The notes below the pieces were generated by a model. It was not told the DNA's origin, ran no database searches, and worked only from the letters and a program-made list of their open reading frames with translations. A program made the position numbers and the translations under genes. DNA of 36,344 nt. It comes from a virus. The stretch spans positions 1 through 36,344 of the IMG/VR virus record IMGVR_UViG_3300045950_000290. One strand, given 5' to 3'. Position 1 is the first letter of the stretch; the number at the start of each line of letters is the position of its first letter. Below, one piece after another: positions 27,998 through 35,668 of the stretch.

Positions 27998-30550
27998 ATG
28001 GCAAAAACCGCCGCCAAGTGCATCGCCGAAATCAAGGCCGCCGCCCGGGAAGGCTTGGGCCGCGACCTCGACGACGACGAGGTCGCGCAAATCGTCGAGG
28101 AACTGGAACGCCGGCGCGCGGAGAAGAACGCCCGCGCCGGCGCCAAGAGCGCGGCCGAGGCGACCCTGGAGGCCGCCGCCGACATGGGCCGCGCGGCGAT
28201 CGAGGCGGCCCGGATCGCCAAGCGCAACCGGATGCTCAACCTGATCGCGGCGATCGAAATCGACCGGCTCGCGGCGTTCGCCGATCGCGAGTACGGCGAT
28301 CCGTCGCTGGCGCTTCGCGCGCGCGTCGCCGGCGTCAACAAGCCGCTGCCGGGCGGTCGCCTGAGCGCGGACGCGCGACGGATCGCGATCCAGAACGGCT
28401 GGCTCGGCGGCATGATCGCGGACTTGAAGGACGCGGACCTGCTGGCGCGCTTCAATTCCGGCGACCACGACCGCGCCGTCGCGCGCGAGCTGGCCGAACT
28501 GTCCAAGCCCGACGGCCGGCCGGGGGTTTCCGGCGACCGCGACGCCCAGGCCATCGCCAAGATCGTCGACGTCTACCGGCGCGCCGCGATCGCGCGCGAG
28601 AACCGCGCCGGCGCCTGGATACGCCCGCTCCCGGGGTACGTCGTGTCGCAAAGCCACGATCCCCTGAAGCTGCACCGCGCCGGTTACGCCGCCTGGCGCG
28701 ACGCGATTTTGCCGCGGCTGGACGCCGACCGCACCTTCGCCGGCGCCGACGCCGAGGATTTCCTGAAGCGGACCTACGCGGCGCTGGTGTCGGGCCGCCA
28801 CCTGAAAGCCGAAGGCGAGGGCGACGCCCTCGGCCTCGCCTTCAAGGGGCCGGACAACCTCGCCAAGCGGGTGTCGCGGCACCGGGTCTTGCATTTCAAG
28901 GACGCCGACGCCTGGTTCGACTACAACGCCGAATTCGGGCTCAAGAGCCTGCGCGAGGCGGTCGTTTCCGACCTGGAACGCGCGGCGCGCAACACGGCGC
29001 TGATGGAATCGTTCGGCACCAACCCGCGCGCCGTGTTCGAGGCGGCCCTCGACCGGCTCAAGGACAAGCACCGGGTCGATCGGAAAAAGCTCGCGCGGCT
29101 CAACGAACGATCCCTGTCGAACCAGTTCGCCGAGGCCGAGGGGGCGACGCGCATCGCGGTCGATCCGACGTCGGCGTCGGTGACGGCAATCGTGATCGCG
29201 GTGCAGAGCATGGCGAAGCTCGGCGCCGCGGCCTTGAGCAGCGTTTCCGACCTCGCGACCAAGGCGACCGTCATCATGCGCGCGACCGGCGACAACATCC
29301 TCGCCGCCTGGGGCAAGAGCCTGTCGACCCTGGTCGAGGGGCTGGCGCCGGGCGACCGCGCCCGCGCCGCCGACCTGATCGCTGTCGGGCTCGAAGGCCA
29401 GGTCGGCGACGTGGCGGCGCGCTTTTCCGCCGACGACACGATGCCGGGCGCGATCGCGCGCGCGCAACGGCTGTTTTTCAAGCTCAACCTGCTCGGCCCC
29501 TGGACCGACGCCAACAAGCGCGGCCTCGGCCTGATGCTCGCGCGCGACCTCGCCCTCAAGGCCAGGAACGATTGGGCCGACCTCGACGCGCTCGCTCGCC
29601 GCAACCTCTCCCTCTACGGCTTCGACGCCGAACGTTGGAACGCGATCCGCGGCGCGACCCGGACCGAGGCCGACGGCCGCGACTACCTGATGCCCGACGC
29701 GATCGGCGAGCTGCCGGCGATCGCGTTCGCCCGCCTGACCGGCGGCCCGGCGACCGAGCGGCAGTTGCGCGGCCTCAAGGACGAGCTGACGACGAGCTTG
29801 CGCGCCTATTACCTCGACCTCGCCGACGAGGCGGTGCCGACCCCGGGCGCGCGCGAACGGGCGATCCTGCTGCAAGGGACGCAGCCGGGAACGCCCCTCG
29901 GCGTCGCCGCGCGCTTCGTCGCGCAATTCAAGGCGTTCCCGCTGACCATACTGACCAAGAACCTGGGGCGCCTCGCCGAGGCGGACACCACGGCGGAATT
30001 CTTCAAGAACCTGCTCGGCGGCAAGGGCGACATGGTCGGCCTCGCCAACCTGATGGTCGGCACCACGGTCATGGGCTACCTCGCCATGACGGCCAAGGAC
30101 CTGGTCAAGGGCAAGACCCCGCGCGACCCGACCGACCCGAAAACATTCGTCGCCGCCATGCTGCAGGGCGGCGGCCTCGGCATCTACGGCGACTTCGTGT
30201 TCGGCGAATACAACCGTTTCGGCCGCTCGCTGCTCGACACGCTCGTCGGCCCGACCCTCGGGTCCGTGTCCGACATGGCCGAACTGTGGGCGCGGTTCCG
30301 TTCCGGCGAGGACACGGCCGCCGCGGCGGTGCGCTTCATCGCCGCCAACACCCCCTACGCCAACCTGTTCTACACGCGCGCCGCGCTCGATTGGCTGTTT
30401 CTCTACCAGCTGCAGGAAACCCTCAACCCCGGGTTCCTGCGGCGGATGGAACGCCGGATCGAGCGGGAGAACAAGCAGACGTTCATCCTGCCGCCGAGCC
30501 AGGCGATTCCCCACGGCGGCGGCACGCGAATCATGGAGGCCGTGCGATGA
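27998..30550 (+). CDS. Large internal virion protein, gp16-like (no lytic domain)
   Basis: 850 residues, ATG 27998 after AGGAG. The protein is mostly helical. FVAQFKAFPLTILTKNLGRL, MVGTTVMGYLAMTAKDLVKG, and GGGLGIYGDFVFGEYNRFGRS with LLDTLVGPTLGS near the C-terminus are typical of the large podovirus ejection protein that spans the inner membrane. The C-terminal NTPYANLFYTRAALDWLFLYQLQE block is also usual. T7 gp16 has an N-terminal lytic transglycosylase; none is seen here. Peptidoglycan opening must come from another virion part or be absent. Confidence 0.78.
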   Translation: MAKTAAKCIAEIKAAAREGLGRDLDDDEVAQIVEELERRRAEKNARAGAKSAAEATLEAAADMGRAAIEAARIAKRNRMLNLIAAIEIDRLAAFADREYGDPSLALRARVAGVNKPLPGGRLSADARRIAIQNGWLGGMIADLKDADLLARFNSGDHDRAVARELAELSKPDGRPGVSGDRDAQAIAKIVDVYRRAAIARENRAGAWIRPLPGYVVSQSHDPLKLHRAGYAAWRDAILPRLDADRTFAGADAEDFLKRTYAALVSGRHLKAEGEGDALGLAFKGPDNLAKRVSRHRVLHFKDADAWFDYNAEFGLKSLREAVVSDLERAARNTALMESFGTNPRAVFEAALDRLKDKHRVDRKKLARLNERSLSNQFAEAEGATRIAVDPTSASVTAIVIAVQSMAKLGAAALSSVSDLATKATVIMRATGDNILAAWGKSLSTLVEGLAPGDRARAADLIAVGLEGQVGDVAARFSADDTMPGAIARAQRLFFKLNLLGPWTDANKRGLGLMLARDLALKARNDWADLDALARRNLSLYGFDAERWNAIRGATRTEADGRDYLMPDAIGELPAIAFARLTGGPATERQLRGLKDELTTSLRAYYLDLADEAVPTPGARERAILLQGTQPGTPLGVAARFVAQFKAFPLTILTKNLGRLAEADTTAEFFKNLLGGKGDMVGLANLMVGTTVMGYLAMTAKDLVKGKTPRDPTDPKTFVAAMLQGGGLGIYGDFVFGEYNRFGRSLLDTLVGPTLGSVSDMAELWARFRSGEDTAAAAVRFIAANTPYANLFYTRAALDWLFLYQLQETLNPGFLRRMERRIERENKQTFILPPSQAIPHGGGTRIMEAVR

Positions 30551-31485
30551 CCCGAACGACGACAACGGCGCGCTGGTCCCACACCGGCAACGGCGTGACC
30601 GCCGCGTTTTCCTACGGCAACCGGATTTTTCACGCCGACGACCTCAAGGTCTACGTCGACAACGCGCTCAAGACCCGCGTCGCCCATTACAACGTGTCCG
30701 GCGTCGGCGCGGCCGCCGGCGGCAGCGTCACCTTCACCGCCGGGAACATTCCCGCCAACGGCGCCGACATCCTGCTCGTCCAGGACACGCCCCAAACCCA
30801 GGAAACCGACCAGGATTCCCTGGGCGACTTCGACGGCGACGTGAACGAGACGGCGCTCGACCGCCTGGCCGCCCTGATCCAGCGCCTCGGCGACCGCGTC
30901 GGAAGGACGCTGCGCCAGGTCGACACCGACGGCTCGGCGATCGGGACGCTGCCGGCCAAGGCGAGCCGGGCGAGCAAGGCGCTCGGCTTCGACGCCAACG
31001 GCGACCCGGTCGCGATGGCGACGCCGTCGGGCACCTTGACGCTGCCCCTCCCGATCGCGGACGGCGGCAGCGGGGCGAGCACGGCGGCGTCGGCGCGCAC
31101 CAACCTCGGCCTTATCATCGGAACAGACGTTCAGGCTTATGACGCGGATACGCTCAAAGCCAATTTGGCCGACGTACTCACGGCCGGATTTGCCGGAACA
31201 CCATATAACGCGGGAACGAAATCGAGCGGGACATTTACCCCCAACGAAGCGAATGGGAATCTTCAATATGCCGTAAATGGCGGCGCCCACACGCTCGCGC
31301 CCCCGACAAATAACTGCACGATCATTATCCAGTACACCAATAACGCATCGGCCGGATCCGTCACGGTCAGCGGGTTCACCAAAGTTACGGGCGGCACGAT
31401 CACGACCACCAACGGCGACGACTTTTTCTTCTTCATCACCAAGCTCAACGGCTTTTCGCATCTTCACGTGCAGGCGCTGCAATGA
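30547..31485 (+). CDS. Tail fibre protein (T7 gp17-like N-terminus, swapped C-terminus)
   Basis: 312 residues, ATG 30547 (ATGA overlap). Residues 1-110 (GNGVTAAFSYGNRIFHADDLKVYVD, NIPANGADILLVQDTPQTQ, ETALDRLAALIQRLGDRVGR) are the T7 gp17-type tail-anchoring domain. After a linker with LPIADGGSGASTAASARTNLGL, typical of fibre repeats, the rest (about 195-312) is a beta-rich tip with lower GC and less biased codons. The tip should bind the host surface. The change in composition near 31110 points to exchange of the tip. Confidence 0.82.
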   Translation: MTRTTTTARWSHTGNGVTAAFSYGNRIFHADDLKVYVDNALKTRVAHYNVSGVGAAAGGSVTFTAGNIPANGADILLVQDTPQTQETDQDSLGDFDGDVNETALDRLAALIQRLGDRVGRTLRQVDTDGSAIGTLPAKASRASKALGFDANGDPVAMATPSGTLTLPLPIADGGSGASTAASARTNLGLIIGTDVQAYDADTLKANLADVLTAGFAGTPYNAGTKSSGTFTPNEANGNLQYAVNGGAHTLAPPTNNCTIIIQYTNNASAGSVTVSGFTKVTGGTITTTNGDDFFFFITKLNGFSHLHVQALQ

Positions 31486-32204
31486 CGTTCCCATTTCCAA
31501 TATTTTCTCCAAGTTTTGAAATCGATCCGTATTTTTCCAGCGTCGTTTTTCTATCGCACTTCGATGGGGCCGACGGATCGACGACGTTCATCGACCAAAA
31601 AAGCCACACGATTGCGGCGAACGGAAACGCGCAACTCGACACCGCCGATTTCAAGTTTGCCTCGGCGTCCCTACTGCTGGATGGAACGGGAGACCATGCC
31701 TCCGTCGCCGGAACGGCCGATTTTAATCTTAACGGCGACCTTACCGTGGAGGGGTGGGCGAAAACCTCGGCGGCGACTAACGCGAACGAAGTTATTTTCA
31801 CGCTTTCGACCGCCGCCGCCGACGGCGACGGCCCCGCGATAATTCTCTACTCGCGGCATTCCGGCGTCACAAATTCAGGCCCGCGACTTCGTACAACCAC
31901 GGGCGCTGGTGGAGCGGGTTTGACCACCATCGATCATGGCACCAGCATGGTTGGCGCGGGTTTTTATCACTGGGCGGTAACGCGCAGTGGAACCACTCTA
32001 CGGTTTTTCATCGGCGGAACGCTCGTCGGTTCCGCGACTCCATCCTGGCCGGCGTTCGCCAGTCCAGCGCTAACTATTGGCGCACAGGGCTCGACGGGTG
32101 GAAATAATTTCACGGGTTGGCTCGACGACGTTCGTATCACTAAGGATGTCGCTCGATACACGGCGAATTTCACTCCGCCAACTTCTCCGCATCCAGATCA
32201 ATGA
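31482..32204 (+). CDS. LamG/concanavalin-like receptor-binding protein
   Basis: 240 residues, ATG 31482 (ATGA overlap). SSVVFLSHFDGADGSTTF, ASLLLDGTGDHASVAG, LTVEGWAKTSA, GFYHWAVTRSGTTLRFFIGG and GGNNFTGWLDDVRIT followed by ARYTANFTPPT are the ordered strands of the Laminin_G_3 concanavalin-like fold. This fold binds glycans in many phage fibre-tip proteins. No signal peptide is present, so it is probably a virion adhesin attached to the fibre. GC is clearly lower than in the ejection genes, continuing the exchanged region. Confidence 0.75.
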   Translation: MTFPFPIFSPSFEIDPYFSSVVFLSHFDGADGSTTFIDQKSHTIAANGNAQLDTADFKFASASLLLDGTGDHASVAGTADFNLNGDLTVEGWAKTSAATNANEVIFTLSTAAADGDGPAIILYSRHSGVTNSGPRLRTTTGAGGAGLTTIDHGTSMVGAGFYHWAVTRSGTTLRFFIGGTLVGSATPSWPAFASPALTIGAQGSTGGNNFTGWLDDVRITKDVARYTANFTPPTSPHPDQ

Positions 32205-32211
32205 GGTGGCA

Positions 32212-32805
32212 ATGTACGCTATTGTTAACACACAATCCGGCCAAGTCTTACCGCAAAAAAACACCTCTATTCTCACGTTTACATCGCTCTCGCGTGTCGA
32301 TCTTCCTGACGGCACGGTTGTGTTCAATCCGGCGCCTGGATATGAGTTCGGGGTATATAAGTTATTTCCTGTCGCCATCGACAAATCCGGCGTCGGGTCT
32401 ATCGTCAGCGACAGCGCGCCGGTTTACGATGGAACGAACGTCATCGTCACGCGGATGTTGAGCAACCCGCCGACGACCGTCGCGGACGTGCGAACCGAAG
32501 CCGAACGTCGCATTTCCAAGGGCATTCTGGTCAACGGCAAGCCGTTTCGTTGCGACGACGGGTCGGTCCTGCGAATGCGGAACCTCAAGGACGCGCTCGC
32601 GACGGCTCCCGTTGGAACGACGCAGACATTCAACACGGCCGCAGGCGATACCTTCACGGTGAACGCGGCCCAAGCCGCCGCTATTTCGGACGCGCAAATC
32701 AATTGGCAGGGCGCGATCCTTGCCGCGTCGGCGTCGCTGCAAGCCAGCCCGCCGGCCGATCCGACGCTCGATCAGCATTGGCCGGTCCAAACGACGCTGC
32801 CGTGA
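32212..32805 (+). CDS. DUF4376-type protein, possible tail fibre assembly factor
   Basis: 197 residues from ATG 32212, behind GAGGTGG (32202-32208). The ATG at 32201, although it overlaps the previous stop, opens a poor frame. Residues 85-165 (VADVRTEAERRISKGILVNG, FRCDDGSVLRMRNLKDALAT, QTFNTAAGDTFTVNAAQAAAI) follow the DUF4376 pattern seen in proteins encoded after phage fibre genes. The N-terminal 85 residues resemble fibre-assembly proteins. A chaperone role for the fibre or LamG protein is inferred. Confidence 0.62.
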   Translation: MYAIVNTQSGQVLPQKNTSILTFTSLSRVDLPDGTVVFNPAPGYEFGVYKLFPVAIDKSGVGSIVSDSAPVYDGTNVIVTRMLSNPPTTVADVRTEAERRISKGILVNGKPFRCDDGSVLRMRNLKDALATAPVGTTQTFNTAAGDTFTVNAAQAAAISDAQINWQGAILAASASLQASPPADPTLDQHWPVQTTLP

Positions 32806-32853
32806 ACGACGCACCCAAGGAAAACCGGCGCGCCTACTGAAAAGGAAACGGAA

Positions 32854-33132
32854 ATGAGCCAATGGGTCGGAGAAGATCGCCGCTCGACGAAGTGGCACCT
32901 TAAACGCGAGGTTTCGGTCGGGCATATCATTTCGACCGCATCGTTCATCGCCATGATGACCGCCTGGGGAATATCGGTCGAAAAACGACTGGTGGTTTTG
33001 GAGACAACCACCGCCTCGCAAAACGAACGGGCCAACCGGACGGATTTGGCCGTCAATGAAAGTTTCAAGGACATAAAAAGCGCCCTTATCAGGATCGAGA
33101 ACAGATTGAACGCGATGGCGGGGCCGAAGTGA
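32854..33132 (+). CDS. Holin/spanin-like small membrane protein
   Basis: 92 residues, ATG 32854 after AAAGGAAACGG. A short charged start (SQWVGEDRRSTKWHLKREVS) is followed by one membrane segment at about 21-41 (VGHIISTASFIAMMTAWGISV). A charged coiled-coil-like helix continues to the end (EKRLVVLETTTASQ, FKDIKSALIRIENRL). This layout is common at the start of lysis cassettes in alphaproteobacterial podovirus-like prophages. Holin, anti-holin or inner-membrane spanin are all possible; the sequence does not decide. Confidence 0.6.
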   Translation: MSQWVGEDRRSTKWHLKREVSVGHIISTASFIAMMTAWGISVEKRLVVLETTTASQNERANRTDLAVNESFKDIKSALIRIENRLNAMAGPK

Positions 33133-33476
33133 TGCGCTATTTCGCCGTCTCATTATCAATCCTGCTCGCCGGGGGCGCCGCGCCCCAAGCGTGCTTCGCC
33201 CCGGATCGAGAAATCGCGGCATATCGAGATCGCGTCGTTTCCAGCGCCGACGGCATTAAGTACGCCGAACTGACGGACGCCGAGCGCAAAAACTACCTTC
33301 ATATGCTCAACAGCATACCCCCTTACACGGCGATGATGTACGAGGAAATCGGTTTTTTCTCGATTGACGGCTCGGACGTCGTGCTGGTGGTGCATGTCGA
33401 ACGCGGTTGCGTTTGGAGCGACGGCGTGATGCGTAGAGCGACATTCGACCGCGTTTCGCAAAGGGGTGGAACGTGA
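33132..33476 (+). CDS. Small secreted protein of the lysis region (unknown)
   Basis: 114 residues from ATG 33132, which shares one base with the previous stop (TGATG); the GTG just before it at 33129 is less likely. Residues 1-22 look like a Sec signal peptide (MRYFAVSLSILLAGGAAPQACFA). The mature part is charged, with IAAYRDRVVSSADGIKYAEL, YLHMLNSIPPY and a beta-rich end. No domain recognised. Placement between a holin-like gene and the endolysin suggests a periplasmic lysis or exclusion factor. Confidence 0.55.
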   Translation: MRYFAVSLSILLAGGAAPQACFAPDREIAAYRDRVVSSADGIKYAELTDAERKNYLHMLNSIPPYTAMMYEEIGFFSIDGSDVVLVVHVERGCVWSDGVMRRATFDRVSQRGGT

Positions 33477-33724
33477 GGGCATTGATCGCCGCATTTTCGT
33501 TGTCCGTCATTGCCGCGTTCGCGCACGCCCACGGCGACGCGGAATGGATCATGCGCGGGGAAAATTCATGGTGTTGTGGGCCTAAGGACTGCTTCGAAAT
33601 CGAGCACTCCGACGTGCGCCACATCCCGGCCGGAGAGTGGAGCTACTACCAAGTGAAATGGCGCGGTCGGACGTTCGACATTCCCGAGAGCGAAGCCAAG
33701 CGGTCCGAGCCGATGGGGGCTTAG
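33473..33724 (+). CDS. Small secreted CCGP-motif protein (83 aa)
   Basis: GTG start at 33473 (GTGA overlap). Residues 1-19 form a signal peptide ending AHA. The mature protein begins HGDAEWIM and contains SWCCGPKDC, with adjacent Cys plus a third four residues on, then HIPAGEWSYYQVKWRGRTF. Small exported proteins with the D-A-E-W-I and W-C-C-G-P-x-D-C motifs recur in alphaproteobacterial prophages. The Cys cluster could bind metal or form disulfides. Function unknown. Confidence 0.6.
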   Translation: MRALIAAFSLSVIAAFAHAHGDAEWIMRGENSWCCGPKDCFEIEHSDVRHIPAGEWSYYQVKWRGRTFDIPESEAKRSEPMGA

Positions 33725-33729
33725 TTTCA

Positions 33730-34227
33730 ATGAACGTCGGCCAGTTCCGCGGCTTCGTCGTCCGTCCCGCGCTGACGCATTTGGGCCTCTGGTCGCAGCC
33801 GGCGGAAAACCTCCTGGTCGGAACGGCGCTGCACGAATCGGGCGGGCTCCAGTTCATCGACCAGGACGACGATTTCAAGTGGCGACCGTCGGACCGGCTC
33901 GGCCCGGCGATCGGTTTCTATCAAATCGAGGAAGCGACCCTTAACGACCTGTTCGCCAACTTTCTCGACTACCGGCCGCTTTGGCGCGCGCGGCTGCTGG
34001 AATTCGCCGCGCCGGTGCCGAGCCGCGCCCTGCAGCTCGCGAGCAACCTCGGCTTCGCCACCGCCGTCGCGCGATTGATCTACTGGCGCGCGCCGGATCC
34101 GCTGCCCGCGGCCGAGGACATTTACGGCCTCGCGGACTACTGGAAACGACACTTCAACACCCACGCCGGCAAGGGCGACCCGGACGATTGGGCGCGCGCC
34201 TACCGCCGCCATCACCGGGAGACCTGA
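33730..34227 (+). CDS. Muramidase/transglycosylase-like endolysin
   Basis: 165 residues, ATG 33730. AENLLVGTALHESGGLQFIDQ carries the Glu (E36) in an H-E-S-G context expected for the catalytic acid of lysozyme-like enzymes, and GPAIGFYQIEEATLNDLF is the usual substrate-cleft block. LGFATAVARLIYWRAPDPLP and ADYWKRHFNTHAGKG complete a pattern common to endolysins of podovirus-like prophages. It would cut the glycan strands of peptidoglycan. No signal peptide or anchor is seen, so release through a holin is expected. Confidence 0.75.
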   Translation: MNVGQFRGFVVRPALTHLGLWSQPAENLLVGTALHESGGLQFIDQDDDFKWRPSDRLGPAIGFYQIEEATLNDLFANFLDYRPLWRARLLEFAAPVPSRALQLASNLGFATAVARLIYWRAPDPLPAAEDIYGLADYWKRHFNTHAGKGDPDDWARAYRRHHRET

Positions 34228-34228
34228 C

Positions 34229-34450
34229 ATGGCCCGCCGCATCGCTGTTCTGGTCGCCGTCCTGATGATCGCCGCCTGTTCGGCCGAGCGCCGCGCGGCA
34301 CTAACTTATGTCGACGAACAGGCCAAGGGCTACGAGGACACCAAGGCGGGCGTGCTGCTGCGAAGCCCTTGCGCCATCTCGATCGGCGCCTACTGGCGCG
34401 CGCTCGACGAACGCCGCCGCGCCGCCGTGGACGCGCTGTGCGGGAAGTGA
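34229..34450 (+). CDS. Small lipoprotein, possible outer-membrane spanin
   Basis: 73 residues, ATG 34229 two bases after the endolysin stop. MARRIAVLVAVLMIAAC is a lipoprotein signal with lipobox I-A-A-C, giving a lipidated Cys17. The mature part is short and charged with one further Cys in RSPCAISIGAYWRAL and one near the C-terminus (ALCGK). A small lipoprotein just after the endolysin suits an o-spanin (Rz1-like) role, with the membrane protein at 32854 a possible partner. Proline richness, usual in Rz1, is missing. Confidence 0.58.
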   Translation: MARRIAVLVAVLMIAACSAERRAALTYVDEQAKGYEDTKAGVLLRSPCAISIGAYWRALDERRRAAVDALCGK

Positions 34451-34454
34451 GCCC

Positions 34455-35084
34455 ATGATTTCGCCCGCCGAGTGCGCGCGCCTCGCCCAACGCGCCTACG
34501 CCGAGGCCACCTGGCGGACGCCGGGCGACGTCGAGGCGCTGCTGATCGACGACACCGGCTATCGCGCGACCGCCGTGCGCGGCTCGGAAACGGATTTCCG
34601 CGATTGGCTGCGCAACTTCCGCGTCGCGCCCTGGCGCGACTGGCAGCTCGGTTTCGTCCATAAAGGTTACTTGGAGGGCGCGCGGGCCTTGTGGCCGCTG
34701 GTCCGGGCGAAGATGGTGGAGGATCCCGATCCCCGGCCGAGGTTGATCGTCGGGCATTCCGCCGGCGGATCGATCGGGACCGTGCTCGCGGGCATGATGG
34801 CGGCGGCCGGGCGGGCGCCCGCGCTCCTTTGCACCTTCGGCGCGCCGCGCCCCGGCTTCGGAAAATTGGGGGCTACGCTTCGGGAAGCGCGCGTCGCCAT
34901 GTGGCGCTACGTCCACGGAATCGATTGCGTCCCCGACCATCCTTGGCCCGTCTGGGGCTATCGCCACCCGTGCGACGAAATTCGCGTGCGCGACGCTCTG
35001 ACCGCCGGCGACCGGATCAAGGATCACGCCGTCGCGAATTACGTCCGGGTTCTGTCAGCGGAAAGCGCCGGAATCGGCGCGTAA
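34455..35084 (+). CDS. Class-3-lipase-like alpha/beta hydrolase
   Basis: 209 residues, ATG 34455. LIVGHSAGGSIGTVLAG holds the nucleophile elbow G-H-S-A-G (S102). TFGAPRPG is the strand and turn after it, HGIDCVPDHPWPVWGYRH gives the Asp (D157 is the best candidate) and DRIKDHAVANYV gives His191. This order (FRDWLRN, FVHKGY, GHSAGG, FGAPRPG, D-x2-P, DH) is that of the lipase class 3 family. No signal peptide is seen. As last gene of the lysis block it may attack lipids during lysis, or be a lysogenic accessory. Confidence 0.72.
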   Translation: MISPAECARLAQRAYAEATWRTPGDVEALLIDDTGYRATAVRGSETDFRDWLRNFRVAPWRDWQLGFVHKGYLEGARALWPLVRAKMVEDPDPRPRLIVGHSAGGSIGTVLAGMMAAAGRAPALLCTFGAPRPGFGKLGATLREARVAMWRYVHGIDCVPDHPWPVWGYRHPCDEIRVRDALTAGDRIKDHAVANYVRVLSAESAGIGA

Positions 35085-35168
35085 AAACCGTCAGACTTTT
35101 AACGGATTTCCGGCATAAAACGGCGTTTTTTCGTTGGACCGCGCGCTGAAAAATAATAAATCCTGGCG

Positions 35169-35215
35169 GACTTTTAATCAGAGGGTCGCTGGTTCGATCC
35201 CAGCCGGGCTCACCA
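35169..35215 (+). other. attR: 3' part of a tRNA-Lys(UUU) gene
   Basis: The sequence begins GACTTTTAATCAGAGG. It contains anticodon loop CTTTTAA (35171-35177, anticodon TTT), the 3' anticodon stem strand, variable loop, a full T-arm GCTGG-TTCGATC-CCAGC (35188-35204), 3' acceptor strand CGGGCTC and ACCA ending at 35215, then six T. The bases 5' of 35169 (GGCG) do not pair as tRNA, so the 5' half is missing. A 3' fragment starting at the anticodon loop is the normal outcome of tyrosine-integrase insertion into a tRNA gene. The complete tRNA-Lys should be at the left end of the prophage. Not a functional tRNA by itself. Confidence 0.85.
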
Positions 35216-35315
35216 TTTTTTCGAGGGGTTGGCGATAGTCATAACTTGCTACCACGGGCTACCAACCTCTAGCAACTCACTCGGAAATCCTATCCGGGTA
35301 AGGGAGTAAACGTTG

Positions 35316-35615
35316 ATGGAATGGGCCTTTGGGAAAGCTCTTTATATAACTCTGGTAACAGCCGCCTTCATAGCATTATGGCTTGGGCTTGCTTGGCTTG
35401 ACGACAGGGGGTGGACAGATCGTATTGGCAATTTCTTCTGGGGAACGGTTTGTTTAATAGCCGCATTGTTCTCATTTCGGGAGATGATAGAAACTATTGA
35501 CTTCGACAAGCCGCTTTTCTTGTCCATATATTGGAGCACCCTCGGGTATTTTTTGCTTGCTGTCGTATTGGCTATAATGGGAATAGGGAGTTTTATTTCA
35601 CTGAAAAACCGATAA
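35316..35615 (+). CDS. Hypothetical membrane protein in AT-rich DNA (99 aa)
   Basis: ATG 35316 preceded by AAGGGAG (35300-35306). Three hydrophobic segments: about 8-28 (ALYITLVTAAFIALWLGLAW), 37-53 (GNFFWGTVCLIAALFSF) and 69-93 (LSIYWSTLGYFLLAVVLAIMG), separated by charged loops. Base composition is far less GC-rich than the rest of the window, and codon use is relaxed, indicating recent acquisition. It lies just outside attR, so it may be left from an earlier element using the same tRNA. No family recognised. Confidence 0.6.
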   Translation: MEWAFGKALYITLVTAAFIALWLGLAWLDDRGWTDRIGNFFWGTVCLIAALFSFREMIETIDFDKPLFLSIYWSTLGYFLLAVVLAIMGIGSFISLKNR

Positions 35616-35668
35616 TTATTTTCAAATATCTATGCCATATAGCAAAACCGGAACTTGGATGGCACTTT

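Larger units (their letters stand above)
1..35215 (+). mobile_element. Prophage, podovirus type (left end outside window)
   Basis: All genes from 77 to 35084 are on the + strand and follow the order early/replication, origin-like gap, terminases, portal, scaffold, capsid, tail tubular proteins, ejection proteins, fibre, lysis. The portal (T7 gp8 type), tail tubular A and B and the gp14/15/16-like proteins indicate a short-tailed phage. The Bbp19-like gene and capsid order recall Bordetella phage BPP-1. The right end is set by a tRNA-Lys 3' fragment at 35169-35215. No integrase, repressor or excisionase is present, so the left end with the complete tRNA-Lys is expected upstream of the window. 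Whether the prophage can be induced cannot be judged; two apparent frameshifts (near 5711 and 15390) hint at decay or special decoding. Confidence 0.93.

Noticed and set aside
27635-30565. 976-residue - strand open frame opposite the large ejection protein
   Set aside because: Length is explained by lack of stops in GC-rich antisense frames; the + strand frame has clear ejection-protein features and a good Shine-Dalgarno.
32201-32461. ATG at 32201 overlapping the LamG gene stop (ATGA)
   Set aside because: Opens a Ser/Arg-rich shadow frame; ATG 32212 has a good Shine-Dalgarno inside this very sequence and encodes the DUF4376-type protein.
30547-32805. Diversity-generating retroelement, as in phage BPP-1
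   Set aside because: No reverse transcriptase (YxDD) gene and no template/variable repeat pair is seen near the fibre or LamG genes.
35161-35220. Complete functional tRNA-Lys
   Set aside because: The 5' acceptor strand, D-arm and 5' anticodon stem are absent; only the 3' part from the anticodon loop is present.
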